Shown: positions 22,593 to 30,623, counted from the stretch's first letter. The stretch is 36,241 nucleotides of DNA from DATCLS01 sp036563805 (GCA_036563805.1 DATCLS010000065.1:1-36241), one strand, 5' to 3'. Notes: a model not told the origin generated them from the letters alone. Program-made: numbers and translations.

Positions 22593-23708
22593 GTGCAACT
22601 CCCGGTCATGCCACCGGTGGCTCCCATGCTGGCCAAGCCGGTCTCCGCCATCCCACCCGGCCAGCTGTACGAGCCGAAGTGGGACGGCTTCCGCGCCATC
22701 GTGTTCCGCGACGGCGACGCGGTGGAGATCGGGAGCCGCAACGGCCGGACGATCGCCCGCTACTTCCCCGAGTTGGTGGACGCGGCGCGCGCCCACCTCC
22801 CCCGCCGGTGCGTCGTGGACGGGGAGATCGTCGTCGCCGACGCCGAGGGCCGCCTCGACTTCTTCGCGCTCCAGCAGCGGATCCACCCGGCCGAGCGCCG
22901 CATCAACCTCCTGGCCGCGGAGACGCCGGCCCGCTTCGTCGCCTTCGATCTGCTGGCGCTCGGCGACGCCGACCTCACGGGCGAGCCGTTCACCCAGCGC
23001 CGGGCCCGGCTGGCCGACGCCCTCGGGGCCGCGGGCCCGGACGCGCCGGTCCACCTCTGCCCGCTCACCGACGACGAGGACCTGGCCGCCGTGTGGTTCG
23101 AGCGGTTCGAGGGCGCCGGGCTCGACGGGGTGATCGCCAAGCGGGCCGACCTGCGCTACCAGCCCGACAAGCGGGTCATGGCCAAGATCAAGCACGTCCG
23201 CACCGCCGACTGCGTGGTCACCGGCTACCGGCTCCACCGCAGCTCCCGCGACGCGGTCGGCTCGCTGCTTCTCGGGCTCTACGACGACGGCTCGGAGGAG
23301 ATCCCCGACGTGATCCGCGAGGGGGCGGACGGCCCGGTGTTGGTCCCGGTCGGGGTCATCGGCGCCTTCCCCATGGCCGTCCGGCGCCAGCTGGTCGACG
23401 AGTTGGCACCGCTCGTGACCGACTTCGCCGACCACCCGTGGCGCTGGGTGCCCGACATGCTGGCCGACCGCCCGGCCAGTCGGATGGGCAACCGGTGGAA
23501 CGCGGGCAAGGACCAGTCGTTCGTGCCCCTCCGCCCCGAGCGGGTGGTCGAGGTCCGCTACGACTACATGGAGGGCTTCCGGTTCCGGCACGTCGGCCAG
23601 TTCGTGCGCTGGCGGCCCGACCGGGACCCGGCGTCGTGCACCTACGCCCAGATCGAGCGACCGGCCCCCTGTGCCCTCGACGCCGTCCTGACCCCGCCCG
23701 GCCCCTGA
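22593..23708 (+). CDS. ligC: ATP-dependent DNA ligase, LigC type
   Basis: A 371-aa ligase that seals DNA nicks by lysine adenylation. Motif I is EPKWDGFRA with nucleophile Lys29; then SRNGR (motif Ia), VDGEIV (III), FVAFDLLAL (IIIa), DGVIAKR (IV) and MAKIKHVRTADCVV (V). An OB-fold domain with FRHVGQFVRWRPDRDP follows. The whole protein aligns from memory with M. tuberculosis LigC, a minor end-joining/repair ligase of about 358 aa, including the ending SCTYAQIERP. GTG 22593 is chosen because LigC starts M-x-LPVxPPVxPML; a TTG at 22572 and an ATG at 22584 would add residues with no counterpart. No Ku or LigD gene is near. This is unlikely to be the essential replicative ligase, which is NAD-dependent LigA. 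Confidence 0.95.
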   Translation: MQLPVMPPVAPMLAKPVSAIPPGQLYEPKWDGFRAIVFRDGDAVEIGSRNGRTIARYFPELVDAARAHLPRRCVVDGEIVVADAEGRLDFFALQQRIHPAERRINLLAAETPARFVAFDLLALGDADLTGEPFTQRRARLADALGAAGPDAPVHLCPLTDDEDLAAVWFERFEGAGLDGVIAKRADLRYQPDKRVMAKIKHVRTADCVVTGYRLHRSSRDAVGSLLLGLYDDGSEEIPDVIREGADGPVLVPVGVIGAFPMAVRRQLVDELAPLVTDFADHPWRWVPDMLADRPASRMGNRWNAGKDQSFVPLRPERVVEVRYDYMEGFRFRHVGQFVRWRPDRDPASCTYAQIERPAPCALDAVLTPPGP

Positions 23709-23726
23709 CCCGCCGGCGCCGTCGCC

Positions 23727-24030
23727 TCAGACGGCCAGGCGGCCGAGCGCGCCCCGGGCGCGATCGGCCAACTCGCGCAGCACGGCCCTCCGCCCCGACG
23801 CCCGGTGCGGGTGGGCCCAGTAGGCCCCGATGGCCCCGACGGCGCCGCTCGGCCCCTCCGGCCCGATGGGGACCATGGCCAGGCGGCGGACGAACGTCGG
23901 ACGGTAGGCCTGCTGCGCTGGACGTCCTCGAGCCGCTCCGCCGCGTGAGCAGGGAGGTCGCCTCGGCCAGCGCGGCCGGCGGCGCGGGCGACGGGGGCGC
24001 CGCCGGCTCGCTGGTCCCAAGATCGGTCAT
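23727..24030 (-). pseudogene. decayed GAF-domain sensor gene (frameshifted remnant)
   Basis: Reading frames change within the segment. From ATG 24030 one frame gives a Pro/Ala-rich start ending ALAEATSLLTRR (to about 23940). From about 23919 to 23727 a different frame gives AYRPTFVRRLAMVPIGPEGP and GAIGAYWAHPHRAS, then LRELADRARGALGRL. The second part is the well-known end of GAF domains in actinobacterial sensor kinases (RPTFVRSLxMVPI...PVGAIGAYWA). The middle of the domain and everything after it are missing. The most likely reading is a gene truncated at both sides and frameshifted near 23917-23940. A short 97-aa protein starting at 24020 is possible but its N-terminus is Arg/Pro junk. Confidence 0.6.
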
Positions 24031-24176
24031 CGCCCGCCACCACCGGTGCCCAGCTCAGTGCACCGAGCGCCGCTCCGCAAGGTTCACCCGGCCCGGGTGA
24101 GGTGCCGCTTCCGCCGCCGTCGTTGGCTGGACCGTGGCGGCGCCGGCCTGCGGCGCAGAGCGACAGGAGGATCGCG

Positions 24177-24569
24177 GTGTTGGCGTACGACTACCCCTTG
24201 CTGGGCGCCCTGTGGACGATGTTCGTCTTCTTCCTCTGGATCGTCTGGTTCTTCGTCCTGTTCCGCGTGATCGCGGACATCTTCCGCAGCCACGACCTCA
24301 GCGGCTGGGGCAAGGCGGCGTGGCTGATCTTCGTCATCGTGCTGCCGTTCCTCGGCGTGTTCGCCTACGTCGTGGCGCGCGGCTCCGCCATGAGCCGGCA
24401 CGAGGTCGAGGCCGCCGAGGCCCGTCGCCAGGCGTTCGACTCCTACGTGCGCGACGCGGCCGGCGGCGGCGGGAGCGCCGATCAACTGGCCAAGCTGGCC
24501 GACCTCCGGGAGCGCGGGGTCATCGACGAGACCGAGTTCGCACGCGAGAAGGCGAAGATCCTCGCCTGA
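24177..24569 (+). CDS. PLDc_N / SHOCT domain membrane protein
   Basis: A 130-aa protein with two transmembrane segments (about 11-36 and 47-66) forming a PLDc_N module (FFLWIVWFFVLFRVIADIFRS, WGKAAWLIFVIVLPFLGVFAYV across the two). A Glu/Ala-rich cytoplasmic linker follows, then a C-terminal SHOCT motif (about 100-130: DQLAKLADLRERGVIDETEFAREKAKIL, split by Gly before it). SHOCT motifs are short oligomerisation segments. The role is unknown but such proteins are common in actinobacteria. GTG 24177 is chosen for the strong AGGAGG 6 nt before it. A CYTH pseudogene follows 49 bp downstream, possibly once in one operon. Confidence 0.85.
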   Translation: MLAYDYPLLGALWTMFVFFLWIVWFFVLFRVIADIFRSHDLSGWGKAAWLIFVIVLPFLGVFAYVVARGSAMSRHEVEAAEARRQAFDSYVRDAAGGGGSADQLAKLADLRERGVIDETEFAREKAKILA

Positions 24570-24618
24570 CGACCCTCGCCCGAGCGGGCCCCACGCCGCG
24601 ACCCGCCAGGAGGGCGAC

Positions 24619-24890
24619 ATGACGATGGCCCGCTCCCCCGCGCCCACCTCGGGCAAGCAGCTCTCCGAGCTCCTGGGGTTGCTCGACGAGGTGGACGGCG
24701 TCGAGCTGAAGCTGACGATCCTCGAGACCACTACCCGGACGGCGAGCGCATCCTCGAGCTCTCGACCCGGTGCGCGCCCGACAAGGCTTTCCGGGTGGCG
24801 GCCGAGGCCCGGGCGTTCCTGAGCGATCGGGACGTCGACGTCGGGGGCGAGCAGCAGACCAAGACGCGCACGACGCTCGAGCACCTCGCC
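24619..24890 (+). pseudogene. CYTH-domain protein gene with internal deletion and frameshift
   Basis: A good AGGAGG precedes ATG 24619. The first frame reads GKQLSELLGLLDEVDGVELKLTI (about residues 12-34), the usual start of actinobacterial CYTH-like proteins. Near 24715-24728 the homology jumps to another frame: YPDGERILELSTRCAP, AFRVAAEARAFLSDRDVDV, GEQQTKTRTTLEHL, which is the family's normal C-terminus. Intact relatives are about 220 aa, so roughly 130 residues are missing and the two ends are out of frame. The first frame ends at 24822; the second has no nearby stop. A 9-bp direct repeat, ATCCTCGAG, at 24718-24726 and 24750-24758 flanks the junction area. The remaining product cannot form a CYTH tunnel. 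Confidence 0.8.
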
Positions 24891-24986
24891 GGTGCCCGTG
24901 CCCGCCGGACGGGCGGCGCGGGGCCCGCGGCGGCGGAGGCGGCGGAGGCGGCGGGGCCGGATCGGAGCCGCCGGGCCGGGGCGCCG

Positions 24987-24992
24987 TACGAT
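24987..24992 (+). promoter_or_regulatory. -10 element of a leaderless transcript (TetR gene)
   Basis: TACGAT is followed by 7 nt and GTG 25000. A weak AAGG lies between, too close to the start to be a good ribosome-binding site. Confidence 0.5.
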
Positions 24993-24999
24993 CAAGGCC

Positions 25000-25797
25000 G
25001 TGAGCGAGGTCGTAGCCGGCGACGGCGATCGCGCCGCCGGCGACGGGACGGCCGTCGGCAGCGCCGTCTGGTGGCGGCAGTGGCACGAGCGCCAGGCGCG
25101 GCGCCGCCCCCGGGCCGACGGCCTCACGGTCGAGCGGATCCTGGCCGTGAGCCTCGCCATCGTCGATGCCGAGGGCCTCGACGCCCTCACGGTGCGCCGC
25201 ATCGCGGACGAGCTGGGCACCGGCAGCGCCACGCTCTACCGGCACGTGACGAGCCGCGAGGAACTGCTGGAGCTGCTCGTCGACCACGTGATCGGCGACG
25301 TCCGCCAGCCCCCGGCCGAGCTCGGCTGGCGGGCCAAGGTCGAGCGCCTGGCCACCGAGCTGCGCCGGGTGCTGATCGAGCACGCCGGCCTCGTCCCGGC
25401 GCTGGCCACCTCGCCGCTGCTCGGGCCGAACGCCATGCGGGGCGCCGATCGGGGCCTGGCCAGCCTGCTGGAGGGCGGCTTCCCGCCCAAGGTGGCCGTG
25501 CTCGCCTACCGGTCGCTGCTCGACTACGTGCTGGGCACGGTGTTCTTCGACACGAGCCGGGTGGGCCGGCGGCGGCGCCACGTCCGGGACGCTCTGGCCG
25601 ACGACCCGTTCCTGGTGGCCCCGGCGCTCCGGGCCCACGACGAGGCGATCGGCGCCACCACCAACGAGGACGTGTTCCGCTTCGGCCTCCGGGCGCTGCT
25701 CGACGGCATCGAGCGGCAGCACCGCGCCGGCGGACGACCCGCCGGCGGGCCGAGCGCCCACGGCGGGCGCACCCACGGCCGGCCCGCCGACAGCTGA
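25000..25797 (+). CDS. TetR/AcrR family transcriptional regulator (TetR_C)
   Basis: A 265-aa one-component repressor. After a variable N-terminus (1-45) comes the TetR_N helix-turn-helix (about 46-95: TVERILAVSLAIVDAEGLDALTVRR into DELGTGSATLYRHVTSREELL). A C-terminal ligand-binding domain of the tetracycline-repressor type follows (about 110-245). The Pro/Gly/His tail is probably disordered. It lies 74 bp upstream of the third P450 gene on the same strand, and an inverted repeat CGAGCA-N11-TGCTCG lies in that gap, so local control of the P450-kinase operon is likely (inference). The GTG at 25000 follows a TANNNT box at 7 nt. Confidence 0.88.
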   Translation: MSEVVAGDGDRAAGDGTAVGSAVWWRQWHERQARRRPRADGLTVERILAVSLAIVDAEGLDALTVRRIADELGTGSATLYRHVTSREELLELLVDHVIGDVRQPPAELGWRAKVERLATELRRVLIEHAGLVPALATSPLLGPNAMRGADRGLASLLEGGFPPKVAVLAYRSLLDYVLGTVFFDTSRVGRRRRHVRDALADDPFLVAPALRAHDEAIGATTNEDVFRFGLRALLDGIERQHRAGGRPAGGPSAHGGRTHGRPADS

Positions 25798-25820
25798 ACC
25801 CGGGCACGGCCCGCACATCC

Positions 25821-25843
25821 CGAGCACACGCGATCATTGCTCG
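25821..25843. promoter_or_regulatory. inverted repeat upstream of the P450-kinase operon (candidate operator)
   Basis: CGAGCA (25821-25826) and TGCTCG (25838-25843) flank 11 nt and lie directly upstream of TACTGT (25845-25850), a -10-like box about 20 nt before the P450 start. The TetR gene upstream is the obvious candidate to bind here. Confidence 0.35.
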
Positions 25844-25871
25844 CTACTGTCGCGCCCAGGAGGGGATCGAC

Positions 25872-27140
25872 ATGACGTCCACGCGACCGTCCCTCAGCGA
25901 AGGCGCGTTCTGGCGCCGCCCCCTGGAGGAGCGGATGGCCGACTTCGCCGAGCTGCGGGAGCAGGGCCCGTTCATCGAGTCGGAGCTGATCCACCCGCTG
26001 ACCGGCGAGCCCGAGAAGTTCTACGCCGTCACCCGGTACGACGAGGTGCTCGAGATCAGCCGGCGGCCCCAGGACTTCTGCTCGGGCCAGGGCTCGACCA
26101 GCATCCTCGACATGCCGCCCGAGGCGCTGGAGTTCTTCGGGTCGTTCATCGTCATGGACGACCCCCGCCACGCCCGCCAGCGCGGCATCGTGGCCCGGGC
26201 GTTCACGCCCCGCCGCCTCCAGAGCCTGGTCGACTCCGTCGAGCGCATCTGCGACGAGGTCATCGACGGCATGTGCGAGAAGGGCGAGGTCGACCTCGTC
26301 GAGGCGATCTCCCAGCCGTTCCCACTGCTGGTGATCTGCGACATGATGGGCATCCCTCGCAGCGAGTTCGGCACCGTGCTCGAGGCCACCAACACGATCC
26401 TCGGCGCCGGCGACCCCGACACGACCGGGGGCCGCGAGGACGTCGCCGCGGCCCTGCTCGAGGCGGGCATGCAGCTCGTGACGCTCATGAACGAGCTGGC
26501 CGACCGCCGCCGGGCCGAGCCGACCGACGACCTGACCTCGGCGCTGGTCCACGCCGAGGTGGGCGAGGACGTGCTGGCGCCCCACGAGCTGGGGCCGTTC
26601 TTCATCCTCCTGGCGGTGGCTGGCAACGACACCACCCGCAACGCCACCACGTTGGGCATGCACCTGCTGGCCCAGAACCCCGACCAGCGGGCCGCCTGGC
26701 AGGCCGACCTCGAGCGGCTCACGCCCACGGCCGTCGAGGAGATCGTGCGCATGGCCTCCCCGGTGACGTTCATGCGCCGCACCGTCACCCACGACCTGAC
26801 CCTGTCCGGCCACGACTTCGAGGCCGGCGACAAGGTGGTGCTGTTCTACGGGGCGGCCAACCGCGACCCCCGGGCGTTCGACGACCCCGAGCGGTTCGAC
26901 GTGCGCCGCACGCCCAACCACCACGTCGGCTTCGGCGGGCCCGGGCCCCACTACTGCCTCGGCGCCCACCTGGCCCGGCGGGAGCTGGGCATCATCTTCC
27001 GCAAGCTGTTCACCCGGCTGCCGGACATCGAGGTGGCGGGCGACCCCGTCTACCTCGAGGCCATGGGCATCCCGCTGGTCGGGGGCGTCAAGCACCTGCC
27101 GGTGCGGTTCACGCCCACGGCCCCGCTCGGCAGCGGGTGA
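25872..27140 (+). CDS. cytochrome P450, CYP124/CYP125-like
   Basis: A 422-aa soluble P450. The I-helix has AGNDTT (250-255), the K-helix ExxR is E290-R293, and Cys362 binds the haem. The haem loop is F354-G-G-P-G-P-H-Y-C362-L-G-A-H-L-A-R, with Phe one place further from the Cys than usual. This FGGxGxHYCxGxxLAR form, together with the C-terminal GGVKHLPV, is typical of CYP124/CYP125-type enzymes, which hydroxylate the terminal carbon of methyl-branched lipids or the cholesterol side chain. The family likeness is from memory. AGGAGGGG precedes ATG 25872. The stop overlaps the kinase start as TGATG. No ferredoxin gene is adjacent. Confidence 0.93.
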   Translation: MTSTRPSLSEGAFWRRPLEERMADFAELREQGPFIESELIHPLTGEPEKFYAVTRYDEVLEISRRPQDFCSGQGSTSILDMPPEALEFFGSFIVMDDPRHARQRGIVARAFTPRRLQSLVDSVERICDEVIDGMCEKGEVDLVEAISQPFPLLVICDMMGIPRSEFGTVLEATNTILGAGDPDTTGGREDVAAALLEAGMQLVTLMNELADRRRAEPTDDLTSALVHAEVGEDVLAPHELGPFFILLAVAGNDTTRNATTLGMHLLAQNPDQRAAWQADLERLTPTAVEEIVRMASPVTFMRRTVTHDLTLSGHDFEAGDKVVLFYGAANRDPRAFDDPERFDVRRTPNHHVGFGGPGPHYCLGAHLARRELGIIFRKLFTRLPDIEVAGDPVYLEAMGIPLVGGVKHLPVRFTPTAPLGSG

Positions 27141-28228
27141 TGCCCCCCACCATCCCCGAGCGGCCGGACGACCTCACGCCGGCGTGGCTGACCGGCGCCC
27201 TGGCCGCGTCCGCGCCCGACCTGCTGGACGGCGCCGCCGTGACCGGCGTCGACGTGGCCCCGGTGGGGACGGGCCAGATGAGCGACAGCCTGCGCCTCAC
27301 CCTGCGCTACGACCGACCGTGCGACGCACCGGCCACGCTCGTCGCCAAGCTGGCGGCCAGCGACCCGACCAGCCGCGCCACCGCCAAGCAGCTCGGCAGC
27401 TACGAGAACGAGGTCCGCTTCTACCAACAGCTGGCGCCCGCGCTGCCGGTGCGCACGCCGCAGGCGCTGCACGCCGCCATCGACGTGGAGGAGGCGACGT
27501 TCGTCCTGCTGCTGGAGGACATGGCGCCCGCCCGCCCCGGCGACCAGCTCGCCGGCTGCACGCCCCCGGTGGCCGCGGTGGCGGTGGACGAGCTGGTGCA
27601 CCTCCACGCCCCGCGCTGGGGCGACCCGAAGCTGGCCGCCCTGCCCTGGCTCCACCGCGACCGGGAGGCCGGCCAGCAGTTCCTGCTCACGATGCTGCCC
27701 GTGCTGTGGGACGGCTTCCGGGCCCGCTACGCCGCCGACCTCGGCCCCGACGTGTACACCGCCGGCAACGCGCTGTTCGGGGCGTTCGAGGCCTACGTGC
27801 TGGCCGACACCGAGCCGTGGACCGTGGTCCACGGCGACTACCGGCTCGACAACCTGCTGTTCGACCCGGCGCCCGACGGCACGCCGATCGCCGTGGTCGA
27901 CTGGCAGACCTGCGCCCACGGGCCGGCGGCCCAGGACGTCGCCTACTTCGTCGGCGCCGGCCTGCACCCCGAGGACCGCCGCACCCACGAGGACGAGCTG
28001 GCCCGCCGCTACCACGACGCCCTCACCGCCGCCGGCGTGGCCGACTACCCGTGGGACCGGTTCTGGCGCGACTACCGGCGCAGCACCTGGGCGGGGCTGG
28101 TCATGGCGGTGGCCGCCTCGATGCTGGTCGAGCGCACCGACCGCGGCGACCGGATGTTCCTCACCATGGCCGAGCGGCACAGCCGCCACGCCCTCGACCT
28201 CGACGCCCCCGAGACGCTCACGGCCTGA
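27140..28228 (+). CDS. ecdysteroid-kinase-like phosphotransferase
   Basis: A 362-aa APH-fold kinase of the EcKinase/DUF1679-like branch. The nucleotide loop region is GTGQMSDS (43-50), the ATP-binding Lys70 (LVAKLA), then SYENEVRFYQQLAP, typical of this branch. The catalytic motif HGDYRLDN is at 231-238 (D233, N238) and VVDWQ holds metal-binding D254. Insect members phosphorylate ecdysteroid hydroxyl groups; bacterial members are uncharacterised as far as I know. ATG 27140 overlaps the P450 TGA by one base, so the two are made together. Phosphorylation of the P450 product's hydroxyl is a natural inference. Confidence 0.85.
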   Translation: MPPTIPERPDDLTPAWLTGALAASAPDLLDGAAVTGVDVAPVGTGQMSDSLRLTLRYDRPCDAPATLVAKLAASDPTSRATAKQLGSYENEVRFYQQLAPALPVRTPQALHAAIDVEEATFVLLLEDMAPARPGDQLAGCTPPVAAVAVDELVHLHAPRWGDPKLAALPWLHRDREAGQQFLLTMLPVLWDGFRARYAADLGPDVYTAGNALFGAFEAYVLADTEPWTVVHGDYRLDNLLFDPAPDGTPIAVVDWQTCAHGPAAQDVAYFVGAGLHPEDRRTHEDELARRYHDALTAAGVADYPWDRFWRDYRRSTWAGLVMAVAASMLVERTDRGDRMFLTMAERHSRHALDLDAPETLTA

Positions 28229-28298
28229 GAGCCTCGCACGGCCGGCGCCCGCACGGGCCGAGGCCACGCACGGCCTGGGCCCCTCCGGGCCCGAGGTC

Positions 28299-28304
28299 TA
28301 GGGT
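28299..28304 (+). promoter_or_regulatory. -10 element of a leaderless transcript (HIBADH-like gene)
   Basis: TAGGGT is followed by 6 nt and ATG 28311. A GGGCCC-ctcc-GGGCCC hairpin (28277-28292) lies just upstream. Confidence 0.5.
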
Positions 28305-28310
28305 CGGGCC

Positions 28311-29294
28311 ATGGCCAGCGACCTGCCGCCCGACCCCGCGCCCGCCGCGCCCGGCGTGACCCGGGTGGGGTGGATCGGCACGGGGGTCATGGGCGCCTCC
28401 ATGGCGGGCCACCTTCTCGCCCAGGGCTACGAGACCACCGTCACCACCCGCACCCCGGCCCGGGCCGACGGGCTGGTGGCCGCCGGCGCCGCCTGGGCCG
28501 ACACGCCGGCCGAGGTGGCCGAGCGCAGCGACATCGTGTTCTCGATGGTCGGGTTCCCGGCCGACGTGCGCGAGGTCGTGCTCGGCCCCGCGGGGGCGCT
28601 GTCCCGGGCCCGGCCCGGCGCCGTGCTGGTCGACATGACCACCAGCGAGCCGTCCTTGGCCGTCGAGATCGCCCGGGCGGCCGCGGCCCGGGGCGTCCAC
28701 GCCCTCGACGCCCCCGTGTCGGGCGGCGACGTCGGCGCCCGCAACGGCACCCTGTCGATCATGGTGGGCGGGCCGCCCGCCGTGTTCGAGGCCGTCCGGC
28801 CCTGCTTCGAGGCCATGGGCACCACGGTCGTGCGCCAGGGCGACCACGGCGCCGGGCAGCACACCAAGATGGTCAACCAGATCCTCGTGGCCAGCACCAT
28901 GGTGGCGCTGACCGAGGGCCTGCTGTACGCCTACCGGGCCGGCCTCGACGTCGAGCAGGTCCTGGCCTCGGTGGCGAACGGCGCCGCCGGGAGCTGGGCG
29001 CTCAGCAACCTCGCGCCCCGGATCGTGGCCGGCGACTTCGCCCCCGGCTTCTTCGTCGACCACCTGGTGAAGGACCTCGGCATCGCCCTGGCCGAGGCCC
29101 GGAGGGCCCGCCTCGCCCTCCCCGGCCTGGCGCTGGCCGAGCAGCTGTACGTCGCCCTCCAGGCCCAGGGCCGCGGGCGCGACGGGACGCAGGCGCTGGT
29201 CCACGCGCTGGCCTCCCTGTCCGGGCTGGGCTGGCCGCCGGAGCCGGCCGAGCCGGACGAGCCCGGGGACGCAGCCGTCGGGCCCGTCGCCTGA
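28311..29294 (+). CDS. NAD(P)-dependent beta-hydroxyacid dehydrogenase (3-hydroxyisobutyrate dehydrogenase family)
   Basis: A 327-aa enzyme that oxidises beta-hydroxyacids or reduces the matching semialdehydes. The cofactor motif GTGVMG is at 23-28, the substrate motif DAPVSGGDVGARNGTLSIMVGG starts at 133 (two halves around G139), and the catalytic Lys186 lies in GQHTKMVNQ. The C-terminal helical domain has FFVDHLVKDLGIALAEA. The first 16 residues and the last 20 (Pro/Glu-rich) are extra to the fold. It is downstream of the P450-kinase pair on the same strand but with its own leaderless promoter 82 bp after the kinase stop. It is convergent with the acyl-CoA-dehydrogenase-like gene. Confidence 0.92.
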   Translation: MASDLPPDPAPAAPGVTRVGWIGTGVMGASMAGHLLAQGYETTVTTRTPARADGLVAAGAAWADTPAEVAERSDIVFSMVGFPADVREVVLGPAGALSRARPGAVLVDMTTSEPSLAVEIARAAAARGVHALDAPVSGGDVGARNGTLSIMVGGPPAVFEAVRPCFEAMGTTVVRQGDHGAGQHTKMVNQILVASTMVALTEGLLYAYRAGLDVEQVLASVANGAAGSWALSNLAPRIVAGDFAPGFFVDHLVKDLGIALAEARRARLALPGLALAEQLYVALQAQGRGRDGTQALVHALASLSGLGWPPEPAEPDEPGDAAVGPVA

Positions 29295-29340
29295 GCGGCC
29301 CAACGACGCGGCCGCCGAGCCCCCCACCCGGCCGCCCGAC

Positions 29341-30510
29341 TCAGAACACGCCGAGCGGGACGTCGTGGCCGGCCAGGAGGGCGCCGGCGGTGACGAGCGT
29401 GCCCCGCTTGACCAGGAAGTGCTGGGTCAGGGCGCGGACGTCCCGCAGCCGGCGCTGGAGGGGACAGTCGGCGTAGAGCGCGGTGCCGCCACCCGCCCGG
29501 TAGGCGGCGTCGACGACGGCTGCCGCCCGCTCCGTGGCCCACACCGCGGCCGCCCGGGCCCGCGCCCGCTCCGGGAGCGCCAGCTCCTCCCCGGCCTCGC
29601 CCGCCGCCCACAGCGCCTCGGCGGTCTCGTACAGCAGGGCCCGGGCCGCCCGCAGCTCGGTGTCGGCCGTGGCCAGGTCGAGCTCGAAGACGGGATCGGC
29701 AGCCAGCGGGGCGGCAGCCAGCAGCGGGACCTTGCCGGCGGCCAGCTCCACGACGTCGTCGAGCGCGCCCTGGGCGATCCCGAGGGCGACGCCGGCGATG
29801 GCGGCGGCGAGCAGCGGCGGCACCGGGATGCGGACGATGGCCGCGTCGATGCACGGGTGGGGGTCGTCGAGGTCGACCCGGAACGTCCGCTCGGCGGGCA
29901 GGTCGACGTCGGTGACGTGGAAATGGTGGCTCCCGGTGCCGCACAAGCCCGAGACCGTCCACGTGTCCTCGATCACCACCTCGTCGGGGGCGAACACCGC
30001 GCCCCGCAGCTGGGGGACGCCGTCCACGAGGCCCTCCAGGCAGTTGCCCCACAACCAGTCGGCGTGCTCGCAGCCGCTGGCGAACGACCACCGGCCCGAC
30101 ACCCGGTAGCCGCCGTCGGCGGCGGCGATCTGGCCGGTCGGGTTGAAGACGCCGGCCACGATCACGTCCCGGTCGCCGCGGAACAGCTCGTCGAACGTCT
30201 CCCGGGGGAGCTCGGCCAGGTCGACCCAGGCCCCGGCCCCGATCATCGCCGTCCAGCCCACGGACGCGTCGGCCCGGGCCAGCGCCTCGAACACCCGCAG
30301 GGCGGCGGGCAGGTCGGCCCCGAGGCCCCCGTGGGACGGGGGCAGGAGCAGCCGGAAGCAGCCGGCGGCGACCAACCGGTCGAGCAGGTCCGGCGGGACC
30401 CGGCGGGCCGCCTCGATCTCGGCGGCCCGCTCGGCGAGGGTCGGCGCCAGGGCGCGGACGGCCGCCAGGACGGCGGCGGAAGTGGTCGGGGTCCGGTCGA
30501 CGAGCGTCAT
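29341..30510 (-). CDS. acyl-CoA-dehydrogenase-fold flavin monooxygenase/oxidoreductase
   Basis: A 389-aa protein of the acyl-CoA dehydrogenase fold, nearest to group D two-component monooxygenases (HsaA/HpaB-like oxygenase components) or related FMN-dependent enzymes. The N-terminal helical domain has GCFRLLLPPSHGGLGADLP; the middle beta domain has VFNPTGQIAAADGGYRVSGRWSFASG in two halves and GTGSHHFHV; the C-terminal helices have AYRAGGGTALYADCPLQRRLRD and QHFLVKRGTL. The catalytic Glu of true acyl-CoA dehydrogenases is not evident. A flavin reductase partner is not adjacent. AGGA lies just before ATG 30510. The TPR-LuxR regulator gene is upstream on the same strand, separated by a strong hairpin. 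Confidence 0.82.
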   Translation of the reverse strand: MTLVDRTPTTSAAVLAAVRALAPTLAERAAEIEAARRVPPDLLDRLVAAGCFRLLLPPSHGGLGADLPAALRVFEALARADASVGWTAMIGAGAWVDLAELPRETFDELFRGDRDVIVAGVFNPTGQIAAADGGYRVSGRWSFASGCEHADWLWGNCLEGLVDGVPQLRGAVFAPDEVVIEDTWTVSGLCGTGSHHFHVTDVDLPAERTFRVDLDDPHPCIDAAIVRIPVPPLLAAAIAGVALGIAQGALDDVVELAAGKVPLLAAAPLAADPVFELDLATADTELRAARALLYETAEALWAAGEAGEELALPERARARAAAVWATERAAAVVDAAYRAGGGTALYADCPLQRRLRDVRALTQHFLVKRGTLVTAGALLAGHDVPLGVF

Positions 30511-30568
30511 GGGTCCTGTATCGCCCGCCGGCGGCCCCCGCCGCATCGCCCGGAGCGACCATTTCCTC

Positions 30569-30609
30569 GGCGGGGTGGCGTGGTGCGGACGCACCACGCC
30601 ACCCCCGCC
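30569..30609 (-). terminator. 18-bp stem-loop terminator after the TPR-LuxR gene
   Basis: The arms at 30569-30586 and 30591-30609 pair over 18 bp with one bulged base and a 4-nt loop. It begins 15 nt after the LuxR stop codon (30624). There is no T-run on the minus strand, but the stem is one of the strongest in the window. It should separate the regulator from the flavoenzyme gene. Confidence 0.6.
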
Positions 30610-30623
30610 GACTGTCGGACCGG

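Noticed and set aside
24795..27140. A 781-codon open frame on the plus strand that ends with the third P450.
   Set aside because: Only the part from 25872 is P450, with its own ribosome-binding site. The upstream part runs through the CYTH remnant and out of frame across the TetR gene, which has its own conserved frame.
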